A DNA stretch of 64,000 nt, taken from contig NZ_FZOO01000006.1 in the NCBI RefSeq assembly GCF_900188375.1, positions 215,534-279,533 of the forward strand, written 5' to 3'. The DNA is from Geodermatophilus pulveris. Its GTDB lineage: Bacteria > Actinomycetota > Actinomycetes > Mycobacteriales > Geodermatophilaceae. Below the pieces are notes generated by a model that was not told where the DNA came from, made no database searches, and was given only the letters and a program-made list of their open reading frames with translations. The position numbers and the translations under genes are program-made. Shown here one piece after another: positions 7,806-16,126 of the stretch (position 1 is its first letter; every line of letters begins with the position of its first letter).

Positions 7806-8882
7806 ATGACGACGCCCACGGACGCCCGCGACGTGCTGACCGAGTGGGTGCGCCGGTGCGGGCCCTCCTTCCTCGACCAGCCCCGGCGCGTGCGGGCCGT
7901 CCTGCACGACGCCGTCCCCTCCGCGTCTCACCAGACGGCACTGCTGTCGGCGGCCCTCGAGCACGGCGTGGCCCGGCGCGTCCTCGACACGCCGCCCGAT
8001 CGGCTGACCGGCGAGCTCGATCGGCTGACCGCGGAGCTGGTCGAGCGGCGTGGCCTGACGCGGCTGGACGCGGCATGGGCGGTGGGCACCGTGGCAGCGG
8101 CGCTCGGAGCGTCGAGCGGCCAGGAATCACCGGGGCCCGGAGCGGGTCATCCCTCCTCGGGGCACCCCGGCCGACCACCGTCTCCTCCGCCGGGCACCGG
8201 GACGCCGGCCGGCCGGTCGGTGCGGCGCAAGTGGTGGCTCATCGGTGCGGCGGCCCCGGTCGTGCTGGTGTCGGTCGTCCTGGGCGTCATGCGCACGATC
8301 CCCCAGCCCGACCCGCCACCCGAAGACGTGACGGGCACCGAGACCGGCAGCGGCACCGGTAGCGGCACCGGCACCGGCACCGGCTCGGGCAGCGACACCG
8401 GGACCGGCAGCGGCTCGGGCAGCGGCACCGGGACCGGCAGTGGTGGGGGTGACGACCCCTGTGCCCTGCTCACCAGCAGCGAGTGCGCAATCTGGGAGGA
8501 GCTGCCCGGCGACCTGTACGCGCAGTGCAGCGGGATCAACCCGGTGCCGCCGGCCACGGCCGGGCTGGGCTGCGTCGTCCCCGGCACGTACCGGACGGGG
8601 GAGAACTACAGCCGGGACCTGGCGGTCTACGAGTACGCGGACACGTTGGACCGTGACGCAGCCGTCCAGGGGCTCGGCCAGAACCCGTGCGACACGTTCA
8701 CCATCAAGAGCACTGCCGGTGCCGTGACCGACACCGGCACCCTCTACTGCTTCCCCGACCAGGACGGGATGGCCCTCCTCGTCTGGACGTACGACTCGAA
8801 GCCCTACGAGGTCTGGGCCAAGGGTGTGAACCAGGACGTCGAGGGCCTCGTCAACTGGTTCTTCACCATCCCGCATCCCTGA
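7806..8882 (+). CDS. Single-pass membrane protein with Gly/Thr/Ser repeat linker
   Basis: The 358-residue product has a helical cytoplasmic N-terminal domain (residues 5-100, DVLTEWVRRCGPSFLDQPRRVRAVL), a Pro/Gly linker, a transmembrane helix near 145-165 (WWLIGAAAPVVLVSVVLGVM), an almost pure Gly/Thr/Ser linker (about 178-216) and an extracellular domain with several cysteines (CALLTSSEC, YAQCSG, GCVVPG, PCDTF, LYCF). The linker is encoded by repeated hexamers ACCGGC/AGCGGC between 8340 and 8445, a likely length-variable tract. It directly follows the vWA-Hsp70 gene on the same strand; the N-terminal helical domain may be a docking point for it. The C-terminal domain is probably a sensor of unknown ligand. 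Confidence 0.8.
   Translation: MTTPTDARDVLTEWVRRCGPSFLDQPRRVRAVLHDAVPSASHQTALLSAALEHGVARRVLDTPPDRLTGELDRLTAELVERRGLTRLDAAWAVGTVAAALGASSGQESPGPGAGHPSSGHPGRPPSPPPGTGTPAGRSVRRKWWLIGAAAPVVLVSVVLGVMRTIPQPDPPPEDVTGTETGSGTGSGTGTGTGSGSDTGTGSGSGSGTGTGSGGGDDPCALLTSSECAIWEELPGDLYAQCSGINPVPPATAGLGCVVPGTYRTGENYSRDLAVYEYADTLDRDAAVQGLGQNPCDTFTIKSTAGAVTDTGTLYCFPDQDGMALLVWTYDSKPYEVWAKGVNQDVEGLVNWFFTIPHP
8340..8448 (+). repeat. Imperfect hexamer tandem repeat coding a Gly/Thr/Ser linker
   Basis: Units of ACCGGC and AGCGGC (Thr-Gly, Ser-Gly) alternate through this stretch, all in frame within the membrane protein at 7806-8882. Such a tract can change length by slippage in multiples of six without breaking the frame, which would only alter stalk length. 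Confidence 0.8.
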
Positions 8883-9155
8883 CGGTGGCGGCAGATCGGT
8901 CCGGCGTCCTCGACGGGGCGTCGAGGTCGGTGCGTACCACGTGCCCCGCGGGAACGCGCGCAGGTCGGGCCCGGCCCGTGGCGCAGGCCTCGTGCCTGCA
9001 TGCCGTCCGGGAGGACGATCCGGCGCCGTCCTGCTGCCAGGACCCGGCGGAGGAGTGCGCACGAGCGTGAGGTCGGCCCCGGGGGATCGTGGCGCTGGAG
9101 CGGCACCACGGGCTGCGGGAGCACCTCCGGTCGCCGCTGGAGCGCGCCGTCGCGG

Positions 9156-9665
9156 TCAGCTCGCGTCACCGTCCGCTGCTCCCGGCTGCCCGCCCCGGTG
9201 CACCGGATCGGCGGGATCGGCGGCGGTGCTGGCCGCGAGCTCGCTGCGCAGCTCCACGAGCAGCAGACCCAGCACGTTCGCTCCCGTCCCGCGGGGCCCC
9301 CGCCCCCAGAAGGAGTCGCGCGGGCTGGCCTCGACCAGCCGGGCGTCGCCCGTGCCCACGAGTAGGACGCCGAGTGCGGGGTGCTGGGTGAACTTGGCGC
9401 GCAGCGCCGTCCGCATGACGTCGACGCGGACCGACATCCAGTCCCGGCGCACGTGCCGGTGCAGCTGCCGGGCGAGATCGAGGGCTGCGCGAGGGCTGGG
9501 GCAGGTGCGGATCCGCTCGCGCAGCCCGGCATCGGCGAACTTCGCCGCCTGGAAGTAGTGCTCGGTCGTCGGCCACCGGAGCCCCTCGATCAGGACCGGG
9601 AAGGGCGCGAAGTTGGTGAACTCGAAGAACTCCTCGTCGGGCGCGAAGAAGCGCAGCTCGTCCAC
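9156..9665 (-). CDS. NADAR domain protein (YbiA family)
   Basis: The 169-residue protein matches the NADAR/YbiA family. It starts with FFAPDEEFFEFTNFAPFPV and continues WPTTEHYFQAAKF, then VDVMRTALRAKFTQHP, and closes with SPRDSFWGRG and GANVLGLLLVELR. NADAR proteins are N-glycosidases on ADP-ribose-linked products; YbiA-type enzymes act on riboflavin-pathway intermediates, and others reverse ADP-ribosylation of nucleic acid. Start: GTG 9665 with AGGAGG seven bases upstream; the longer open frame upstream has no such signal. It is followed upstream (same strand) by the unknown gene at 9742-10281. Some NADAR genes sit in ADP-ribosylation-linked defence operons; no partner ADP-ribosyltransferase is visible here. 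Confidence 0.88.
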   Translation of the reverse strand: MDELRFFAPDEEFFEFTNFAPFPVLIEGLRWPTTEHYFQAAKFADAGLRERIRTCPSPRAALDLARQLHRHVRRDWMSVRVDVMRTALRAKFTQHPALGVLLVGTGDARLVEASPRDSFWGRGPRGTGANVLGLLLVELRSELAASTAADPADPVHRGGQPGAADGDAS

Positions 9666-9741
9666 GTCGTCACCTCCTGGCGGCCGGCCCGGTGCCGGTG
9701 TCCTGCGGTGGCGGGCAGTGTCCCTGGCGGTGACCGGAACG

Positions 9742-10281
9742 TCAGCGGTTCGCCGGGTGGTAGATGGGCGGAGGGCCCGAGAGGACGATCCCGGAGTAGC
9801 GGTCGGCCAGCCGCGCGTAGCCCTCGATCGGCTCGCCGTCGGCCAGGTTGAGGTAGAGGTCGGTGAAGACCTCGAAGCCGATGAGCGCCGCACGGAACGG
9901 AACCGGTTCCAGGAGCCGGAACGCGACCGAGGCGAGCCAGTCGTCGAGTGGCCGCCGCCAGGCGAAGGAGTGCCCGTCCTCGGTCGGGTAACCGCACACG
10001 CGCGGATCGATGCGTCCCAGTGCCCCCAGCGGTACGCCGAAGTAGAGCCAACCCGTGCCGTCCTCGTCCAGCACCGGGCCGCTGTGACAGACCACGCGGT
10101 GACCACCCGGCAGGCGGACGACCCCGTCCCCGGCCGTGGCGTCCCTGCCGGTCACCTGCCACACGGCCTGGTACGCGCGCTCGAGCAGCGCCTGGTCCGC
10201 CGGCGCGTACCGGACCAGGAGTTCGTAGTCGCCACCTGACCAGTTGTCCGGATCCGCGGGATCCGCCGGGTCGAACGGCAC
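9742..10281 (-). CDS. Hypothetical protein upstream of the NADAR gene
   Basis: A 179-residue acidic protein when started at GTG 10281, which has GGAG just upstream; an ATG at 10374 would add 31 Arg/Pro-rich residues that look non-coding. It opens PFDPADPADPDNWSGGDYELLVRY and contains WLYFGVPLGALGRIDPRV, SFAWRRPLDDWL and FTDLYLNLADGEPIEGYARL. No family is recognised. The gene reads in the same direction as the NADAR gene with a 76-bp gap, so the two may share a transcript. The pattern (small, acidic, mixed alpha/beta, many aromatic residues) resembles immunity-type proteins, which is speculative. Confidence 0.7.
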   Translation of the reverse strand: MPFDPADPADPDNWSGGDYELLVRYAPADQALLERAYQAVWQVTGRDATAGDGVVRLPGGHRVVCHSGPVLDEDGTGWLYFGVPLGALGRIDPRVCGYPTEDGHSFAWRRPLDDWLASVAFRLLEPVPFRAALIGFEVFTDLYLNLADGEPIEGYARLADRYSGIVLSGPPPIYHPANR

Positions 10282-10623
10282 CGGCTCCGAGCGGCCGTGG
10301 GGGATGCCGGGGAGCGCGCTCGGCCGCCGACGACCGGAGCGACCGGGTCGGGCGCGCCACGGGGGAGCAGGCATGGGGGCATCGTCTGCCCGACCCGAGG
10401 CCCGGGCATCCCCTTTCCGTGCCACCGCCCCGCGGCCTCCGGCCGGCGCGGTGCTCGGCCGTCCTCGGCGGCCGTCGCCCACCCGCCGGCGGGTGCGGCG
10501 GAGAAGAGGGCTGCGACCGGCCCGATGGCACGGAACGGGGATGGCGGCGAGGGGTTGCGGTCCTACTGTTCGCCGGTGTACGGGCCCCACCCCGGAGCCC
10601 GGGTCGCAGAGGAGACGATCCCC

Positions 10624-12345
10624 ATGAGCCTGCACGACCCGCTGGGTCTGGACGACTCGGCGTCTCAGGACGACGGCACCCTGCAGTCGTCGGACCGGAT
10701 CACCGTTTCGTCGTTCGGAGGCGACGGCGCCTTCGACACGGGTCTCCCGGACCTCGACGACACCGGGGTCGTCGACCCCGCGACGGGGGAGCCCACGGTG
10801 GACGCCGGCCCGGAGCCGTCGGACGGAGGCCTGCCCGGGTTCGACGACGTCGACCCCGCGTCGGTGGACTTCCCGCTGGTGGACCCGGCGTCGGTCATCG
10901 TGGACCCGGCGGCCGTCGTCGTCGGCGAACCGGCCGAGGACGCGGAGTACTGGCTGTACCAGGGGGACGGCCAGGGCACCTGCGCTCCGACGGCCGTCGC
11001 CATGGTGATCGCCGACGTGCTGGACGATCCGCTCGTCACCAACGAGGTCGTGCTCCAGCGGGCCCTCGAGCTGGGCCTGATCACCCACGACCCGGCCGCC
11101 GACGGCGATGCCGGGACCGACTCGGCCGGTGACTGGTCGGGGATCGACAACACCGGGATGATGGTGCTCTGCGAGGAGTTCGGCCTCGACGTGAGCTCGT
11201 CGTTCGGGGACACGAACCAGCTGATCGACTCCCTGGACAGCGGCCGGGCGGTCATGGTGGGCCTGGATGCCCACGAGATCTGGTACGGCGAGGACGACGC
11301 CGGCGACCAGGGCTACGACGACAACCACGCCGTCGTGGTCACCGGCATAGACCTGACCAACGGCCTGGTGTACCTCAACGACCCCGGCACCCCGGAGGGC
11401 CGGGGTGCGGTCGTGCCGCTGGCGCAGTTCGAGGACGCCTGGGCCGATGCCGCCAACCAGATGATCTTCACCGACGTCACCGAGGACCAGGCAGCGGCCA
11501 CCGTCGACCTGGGCGGTGCGCCGGTGGAGGTCCCGTCGGGAACCGGGCCCGAGGTGTACCCGGACGCGGCGGGTGCCGGCCTGGCGGCCGCGCCGGCCGA
11601 CCGACCGTCGCTCGTGCCCGAGGACGCCACCGGCCTGGTCGTGCTGCCGTTCACCTTCGTGCCGCAGGTCGCCGACGTGGTCTCGGCGGACCAGAGGGGC
11701 ACGAGCGAACCGGATCGGAGAGGTGCCGGCGGGTTCGACGCGAACGCCGACGGCATCCCCGACCCGACCCTCATGGACATGACCGGGGAGGGGTTGGACG
11801 ACAGCGTCGGACTCGACTCCGACCAGAACGGCATCTTCGAGGTCTTCGCCACGGACCTAAACCACGACAGCATGATCGAGGCAGTAGCCATCGATCAGGA
11901 TCAGAACGGTGTCCCAGAGGTTTTCATGGCGGATCAGAACCGTGACGGCAGTCTCGAGACGACGGCGGTCGATCCGAATCAGGACGGTGTGCTCGATTCC
12001 GCCTCCTCGCTGTACGGGACCTACGGCAATCCCAATGGTCCGGCAGGCGGGATCGAGGTGACCGCCAACCCGGACGGCTCCAGCAACATCAACATCGGCC
12101 CGGCCGACAGTGGGCTGAGCCCCGCTGGGGGGTACGGCCCACCGCTGGGATTCGGTACACCGGTCGGTCCAGGTGCCTCCGAGCCGTACGACTACAGCTC
12201 CTACGACCGGGACAGCGACGGCGACCGCATTCCCGACGCCCGGGACCCGCAGCCCACGGCTCCGTACGCGTCCCAGTCGATGGACCAGGACGGCGACCGC
12301 ATTCCCGACGCATCCGACCACAACCCGACGTCCTACGGGTCCTGA
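10624..12345 (+). CDS. C39-like cysteine peptidase with calcium-binding type repeats (IniB-associated type)
   Basis: The 573-residue protein has a long acidic, disordered N-terminus (1-105) built from Asp/Pro/Val repeats, then a papain-like C39 fold domain. The catalytic residues can be placed: Cys120 in GQGTCAPTAVAMV, His235 in DDNHAVVVTG and Asp253 in YLNDPG. After a linker, residues about 370-573 carry Asp-rich repeats of the EF-hand/thrombospondin-3 type (DANADGIPD, DQNGIFEV, DQNQDGVLD-like, DRDSDGDRIPDARD, DQDGDRIPDASD), which bind calcium in related proteins. No signal peptide is seen. Peptidase-like proteins of this kind accompany Hsp70/dynamin genes in actinobacteria, so it probably belongs with the cluster to the left. 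Substrate unknown. Confidence 0.82.
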   Translation: MSLHDPLGLDDSASQDDGTLQSSDRITVSSFGGDGAFDTGLPDLDDTGVVDPATGEPTVDAGPEPSDGGLPGFDDVDPASVDFPLVDPASVIVDPAAVVVGEPAEDAEYWLYQGDGQGTCAPTAVAMVIADVLDDPLVTNEVVLQRALELGLITHDPAADGDAGTDSAGDWSGIDNTGMMVLCEEFGLDVSSSFGDTNQLIDSLDSGRAVMVGLDAHEIWYGEDDAGDQGYDDNHAVVVTGIDLTNGLVYLNDPGTPEGRGAVVPLAQFEDAWADAANQMIFTDVTEDQAAATVDLGGAPVEVPSGTGPEVYPDAAGAGLAAAPADRPSLVPEDATGLVVLPFTFVPQVADVVSADQRGTSEPDRRGAGGFDANADGIPDPTLMDMTGEGLDDSVGLDSDQNGIFEVFATDLNHDSMIEAVAIDQDQNGVPEVFMADQNRDGSLETTAVDPNQDGVLDSASSLYGTYGNPNGPAGGIEVTANPDGSSNINIGPADSGLSPAGGYGPPLGFGTPVGPGASEPYDYSSYDRDSDGDRIPDARDPQPTAPYASQSMDQDGDRIPDASDHNPTSYGS

Positions 12346-12370
12346 CCGCTCAGTCCCGAGCCACGCACGA

Positions 12371-12385
12371 GGTGGGTCGCCCACC
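12371..12385 (+). terminator. Possible short hairpin after the peptidase gene
   Basis: GGTGGG-TCG-CCCACC forms a six-pair stem with a three-base loop 26 bp after the stop of the peptidase gene. No T-tract follows, so termination is only suggested by position. Confidence 0.3.
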
Positions 12386-12800
12386 CGACGGTCGGCAGGA
12401 CATGCGGGTTTCGCGCCCGACCTGCCGCCCGCCGTCGGGAGGTCAGCAGCTCAACCGTTCCTTGTGCGGCGTGTGAGCGTCCCGAGCGCTGCGCTCGGTC
12501 GGCGGTCGTCTGACTGCTGACTCGGAGACGAGCAGTCGACGCGGTGGGTGAAGTGGTGCGGTGGCGCCCCAGCACGACGTCGTGCGGAGCGCCTCACTGT
12601 CAGCGGGTCGAGTACACAGGACGATGCCCCGTGATGGGGCCATCCGGGTCAGCTCGGGAGCCGCGCCGTCCGCTTGACCCTGGGGACGACGCCGCGTGCC
12701 GGCGCCAACAGGCGCTCCGACCTCTGTCGCCGGCTTGCTCGGAGCTCGACGCCGGACGGGCACCGCTTCGTTCGCGTCCGCACGATCTCCGGGCACGACG
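12386..12800. other. No convincing gene
   Basis: This 415-bp stretch lies between convergent genes. Open frames in it have no family-like features and overlap on both strands. Nothing else is seen. Confidence 0.5.
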
Positions 12801-13217
12801 TCACCAGAGGAGTGCGGCGACCCCGCGGGCCAACGCGGCGAGCCCCTCGCCCGGCTCCACCTCCAGCGGGACGGTGACCCGCCAAGCGCCGTCCGCATCC
12901 GTCGCGGTCAGCTCCACCTGGAGTCGGATACGGCGTCCCGCATGCTCGGCCCTGACGGCCAGGGAGCCCTCGAACGACCGCCAATGGCGAACTCCGGCCC
13001 ACCCACGAAAGTCGCGGGTCAGATCTTCCAGGAAGTGCGGCAGGCCGTCTCCATCGAGGGTGCGGACCCACACCGTGGCCAGCAGATCCGGACCTCGAGC
13101 CGTCACGCCAACGTCGATGACCTCGTCCCCGAAGGGCCGGACCGCGCGCGTGAGAGCCACTGTCACGTCGCGTTTGTCCGCTGAGGCGAGGACGATGCCC
13201 TCCGCCGAGTCCGTCAA
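12801..13217 (-). CDS. DUF6228-like small protein
   Basis: The 138-residue protein is a beta-rich single domain with alternating hydrophobic strands (DVTVALTRAVRP, EVIDVGVTARGPDLLATVWVRTL), a central helix around LPHFLEDLTRDFRGWAGVRHW, and a C-terminal strand pair (RRIRLQVELTAT, WRVTVPLEVEPGEGLAAL). This arrangement, with the WxGVRxW segment, is how I remember the actinobacterial DUF6228 family; function unknown. The start is TTG 13217 as the frame stands; no strong ribosome-binding site is visible. The next gene upstream on the same strand (13289-13549) may be co-transcribed. Confidence 0.65.
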   Translation of the reverse strand: MTDSAEGIVLASADKRDVTVALTRAVRPFGDEVIDVGVTARGPDLLATVWVRTLDGDGLPHFLEDLTRDFRGWAGVRHWRSFEGSLAVRAEHAGRRIRLQVELTATDADGAWRVTVPLEVEPGEGLAALARGVAALLW

Positions 13218-13288
13218 GCCGAGGTACCCGGGTGAAGAGTGATGGTCATGTGCGCACAGCTACCCTGGTGGGGCCGTTGGTATACGCA

Positions 13289-13549
13289 CTAGTCCGGCAT
13301 GCGAGGAAGCCGTTTCATCATTGCTTCGATCTCGGGCACCAGCTGCTGAGCGATTGAAGCGATGTCCGGTAGAAGACCGGAAAGCTGATCAAGCGCGTCC
13401 GAGGCCATCTGTCCGCGAAGATCACTTCCTGCTGACCACGCGTTGAGGTCTGCCTCGATGTCCGAAAGCCTCCCGGCGAGTTCGGTGTCCTGGCGGAATG
13501 TCGCGAGGTTGTGAACGAGCTCGATGATCTGAAGATCCTCGTCTGGCAT
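13289..13549 (-). CDS. Small helical hypothetical protein
   Basis: An 86-residue acidic, all-helical protein (MPDEDLQIIELVHNLATFRQDTELAGRLSDIE ... LVPEIEAMMKRLPRMPD region). GGAGG lies eleven bases before the ATG, supporting the start. Heptad-like spacing suggests a coiled coil. It ends 71 bp before the start of the DUF6228-like gene. Family not recognised. Confidence 0.65.
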   Translation of the reverse strand: MPDEDLQIIELVHNLATFRQDTELAGRLSDIEADLNAWSAGSDLRGQMASDALDQLSGLLPDIASIAQQLVPEIEAMMKRLPRMPD

Positions 13550-13658
13550 TCGCTGCTCTCCCTCCGCTTACCCATACCGTAGTCCGACGCCAGTCGCGTA
13601 GCCGAGGGCGGCGTCGTCAGCGCCGCCCGCAGGCCACGGCCCTAGGTGTACTCGGCCA

Positions 13659-13871
13659 TCAGGTTGGTGCCAGGCGGCTGATTGGAGTGCGCCCGCCGAA
13701 CGCGCTGTGGCGGCGCTGAGTGTTGTAGTGCTCGATCCACGGAGCATGGGCGGCTGAGCGTTGGTCGTTGCTGGTGAAGGCCTGCCGGTAGGCCCATTCG
13801 GTGGCCAGGGTGCGGTTGAGGCGTTCGACCTTGCCGTTCTGCCAGGGGCAGTTATGGGAAGTCTCCAACAT
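13659..13871 (-). pseudogene. IS481-type transposase, C-terminal remnant
   Basis: The last 70 residues of a DDE integrase-core transposase are recognisable: NGKVERLNRTLATEWAY carries the catalytic glutamate, followed by HYNTQRRHSAFGGRTPISRL near the C-terminus. The N-terminal two thirds are missing; homology ends 15-40 bp before the 3' end of the tRNA-Tyr gene. A relic at the left margin of the mobile region. Confidence 0.8.
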
Positions 13872-13885
13872 TCCCCGTGGTTCGG

Positions 13886-13968
13886 TGGGCGTGGCAGGAA
13901 TCGAACCTGCTAAGCGCGAGGCACCGGGTTTACAGCCCGGCCCGACTCTCCATCGTCGGCGCACGCCC
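13886..13968 (-). tRNA. tRNA-Tyr (anticodon GTA)
   Basis: The 83-nt sequence folds as a class II tRNA: acceptor GGGCGTG/CACGCCC with discriminator A, D stem CCGAC/GTCGG with loop GATGGAGA, anticodon stem CCGGG/CCCGG with loop CTGTAAA (anticodon GTA), a 13-nt variable arm and T arm GCAGG-TTCGATT-CCTGC. CCA is not encoded (ACCGA follows). The acceptor and D arm differ from the usual actinobacterial tRNA-Tyr pattern (GGxGGxT.. with a longer D loop), as often seen in tRNAs carried by phages or ICEs. It stands alone among decayed genes. Confidence 0.85.
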
Positions 13969-14286
13969 GAGGTTGTCATGTTCGGGTAGTAGCCCAGGCT
14001 ACCGCGTACGTCACTAGTCCTACCCGTCGTTGAGCGCGCCTGGCGTACCGCTGAGGCGCCGACCAAGCGCCGCGCCACGGTGATCAACCTTGATGCGACC
14101 CCCATGCTGCGGTCGGCGGCCGTGACATCGGCCTGGCGCGGACGCGGCGTCGGCGCCGCATCCGCCGCGTTAACCCGGAGCGTTCGTCGCTCGGCGGCGG
14201 GAACCGCGGACGACGGTCGTCCACGACGCGTCGCCCCTCGGCGGGCTCCTACCAGCACCAGGCAGGCCGCGAGCTCGGCGGCAGCG
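13969..14286. other. No recognisable gene
   Basis: This 318-bp stretch upstream of the tRNA-Tyr gene carries no convincing gene. The open + frame from 14080 has no family-like sequence before about 14287 and its composition looks like junction DNA. Confidence 0.5.
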
Positions 14287-15214
14287 GTGAAGGCGGGAGA
14301 AGCGCAACGGCTCGCCGGGCTGTTCCAGGACTTGGTGGACATCCATCGGCAGGGCTTCCCGCCGGCGCAGTCACCTGTGGCGCCCCCGCCGCCGGCTCCC
14401 GACACGGATGCGATCCGCGCCCGCCACCGAAAGGCCGCCCTCACCGGCATCGGGCTGCTCCGGCGGCAGGAGCGGGCCGCCGCCCAGGAACAGGCTGACC
14501 GCGCGGCGGAGGTGAAGTTGCAAGCCAGCTGGGCCGAGGCCCAACGCATGCAGGCCGACTACCAGGCCCAGCTGGACGTCTGGTGGGCGGCGCTGCTGGC
14601 GAACGAACCGGACACCGGCATCGGCACGCTCGCCGAGGCGTTCGAGGACAACGAGGCCGCTGCCGCGCCCCTGAGCGTCGACGGGGACGAGGTGTCCCTC
14701 GTCGTCCTGGCGCCGAGTGACAGTGAGGCATTCGTCCCGGAGCGGATGCCCGGCACGACGGCCAGCGGCAACCTGAGCCAGCAAGCTCCCCAAGAGCGAG
14801 CGGGCGGCCCTCTACACCGCAGCCGCGATGGGGCACGCCCTGGTCACCATTAAGGAGGCCCTTGCCGTCGCCCCGGGCATTCAGTGGGTGCGGCTCATCG
14901 CCCTACGCCACGCCGCCGCCGACGCTTACGGCCGGCCCAGGCTCGAGTGCCTGCTGGCCGGCACGTAGACGCGGCAGGTCCTACAAGGTGTCGCCTGGGC
15001 CAGCGCCGATGCGACGACGGTGGCGCCGGACACCGCGGAGGAACTGTTGGTCAAGCTGCGGGCCGGAAAGGAACTGCAGCCGCTGAGCCTGGACTCCCAG
15101 CCGGAGATCCAGCAGTTGCTGAAGGCCGCGGACGTCGAGGCCTCGTCTCCTAGCAGCGGCGGACTGGCGCCATCGGCGCCTTCGTCGATGGTGAGCGTCA
15201 CCTTGATCAGCTGA
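14287..15214 (+). pseudogene. Decayed hypothetical gene (frameshift and nonsense codon)
   Basis: Three collinear segments form one ancestral protein. The first frame (from 14287) reads AQRLAGLFQDLVDIHRQGFP, then RHRKAALTGIGLLRRQERAAA and NEVSLVVLAP-like strands ending in MPGTTASGNLS. At about 14776 the frame shifts by one and continues KLPKSERAALYTAAAMGHAL ... VAPGIQWVRLIALRH, runs into TAG at 14966-14968 (where TGG would be expected) and goes on RQVLQGVAWASADATTVAPD ... ELQPLSLDSQPEIQQLL. The architecture resembles the C-terminal part of actinobacterial proteins I remember with an N-terminal DUF4236 domain; that domain is absent. Inactive unless the frameshift is a sequencing error, but two independent lesions argue for decay. 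Confidence 0.7.
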
Positions 15215-15255
15215 CGCCGCTGCCAGCCAGCCACTGTCGTGTCGAGGATGTCGCG

Positions 15256-15719
15256 GTGGCACCTGCCGAGGACAACCGCCGCCTGTTCGATCCGGCGCGC
15301 GAGCGGGTCGAGCCGATGAAGCGCCCGATGCCGGTGCCGCTGCCGTGCCGACCGGAGTTGACCAACGATGACGTGGCCCTGCTGCGCGAGGGTGTCGGCC
15401 GGGTCAGCATGGACCACCGGTGGCGGTGCAACTCGACGCTGAGGACATTCTGCACCTGTACCGGTCCTGGACCGGCTACGAGGTCTACCGGGCCATCCTG
15501 GTCTCCAGCGGCGCAGCCCACCGGATCGAAGACTTGATGGTGACCGCCCCGGAGCGCTACTGCCCCGGCGAGGACACCCTGGAGGAAAGCCGCCGGTTCC
15601 TCGGCGCGTTGGCGGTGGTGTTGCAGCTGGCGATGGACCGTCGGGCCGGATGGGGTGACTATCCGCCGTTCCCCGACGGTTCGCCCCCGAGCACCCTGAC
15701 GCGCCGGTCCTGGTGGTGA
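15256..15719 (+). pseudogene. Frameshifted hypothetical gene
   Basis: A frame starting at GTG 15256 (PAEDNRRLFDPARERVEP, PELTNDDVALLREGVGRVSM) is continued one frame over from about 15420 (AVQLDAEDILHLYRSWTGYE, YRAILVSSGAAHRIEDL, ERYCPGEDTLEESRRFLGAL), ending at 15719. Both parts have coding-like character and together give about 150 residues. Family unknown. It follows the other decayed gene and precedes the conjugation operon. Confidence 0.6.
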
Positions 15720-16126
15720 CGCCGGCTACCCACGGTGTCGGACGAGTGCTGGCAGCGGGGCGGGGCGGCGGTGACCGATGAGACGACGAACCTGGCGGAG
15801 CACACCACCGATGAGTCCCGTACGGCCGGGAGGGGCGTCGCGCTGCCCGTCCAATTGGCGACACCGCTCAGGCCTCCCGGAAGTCTCAGGTAGCTCGCTG
15901 GTGCAGAGGTCTACATCGCCCGCTGCTCCGGCACTCACCTGACTGCGGCAGGAGACTTCTCTGGCGTAGCCGACTGGAGGATTACGAGAGGTCGGAGCGA
16001 CACGGTCGGCGCATGCAGACCGCAACCCCGTGTCGGGAATCGATAGCCGGCCGGGCGAACCATGACGCGCCGCCGTCGGCGTCGTTGGCCATCACCAGCC
16101 CCATGCGTCCCCAGGGGCACCGGCCG
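15720..16126. other. Upstream region of the conjugation operon
   Basis: No convincing gene. The stretch is a mixture of short frames and probably contains the promoter of the + strand conjugation operon that starts at 16127; I cannot point to a clear -35/-10 pair. Confidence 0.4.

Noticed and set aside
8340..8448. CRISPR-like or satellite repeat
   Set aside because: The repeat is in frame within a coding region and encodes a Gly/Thr/Ser linker.
9667..10106. Upstream extension of the NADAR frame
   Set aside because: A clear ribosome-binding site precedes GTG 9665, and the extension overlaps another gene.
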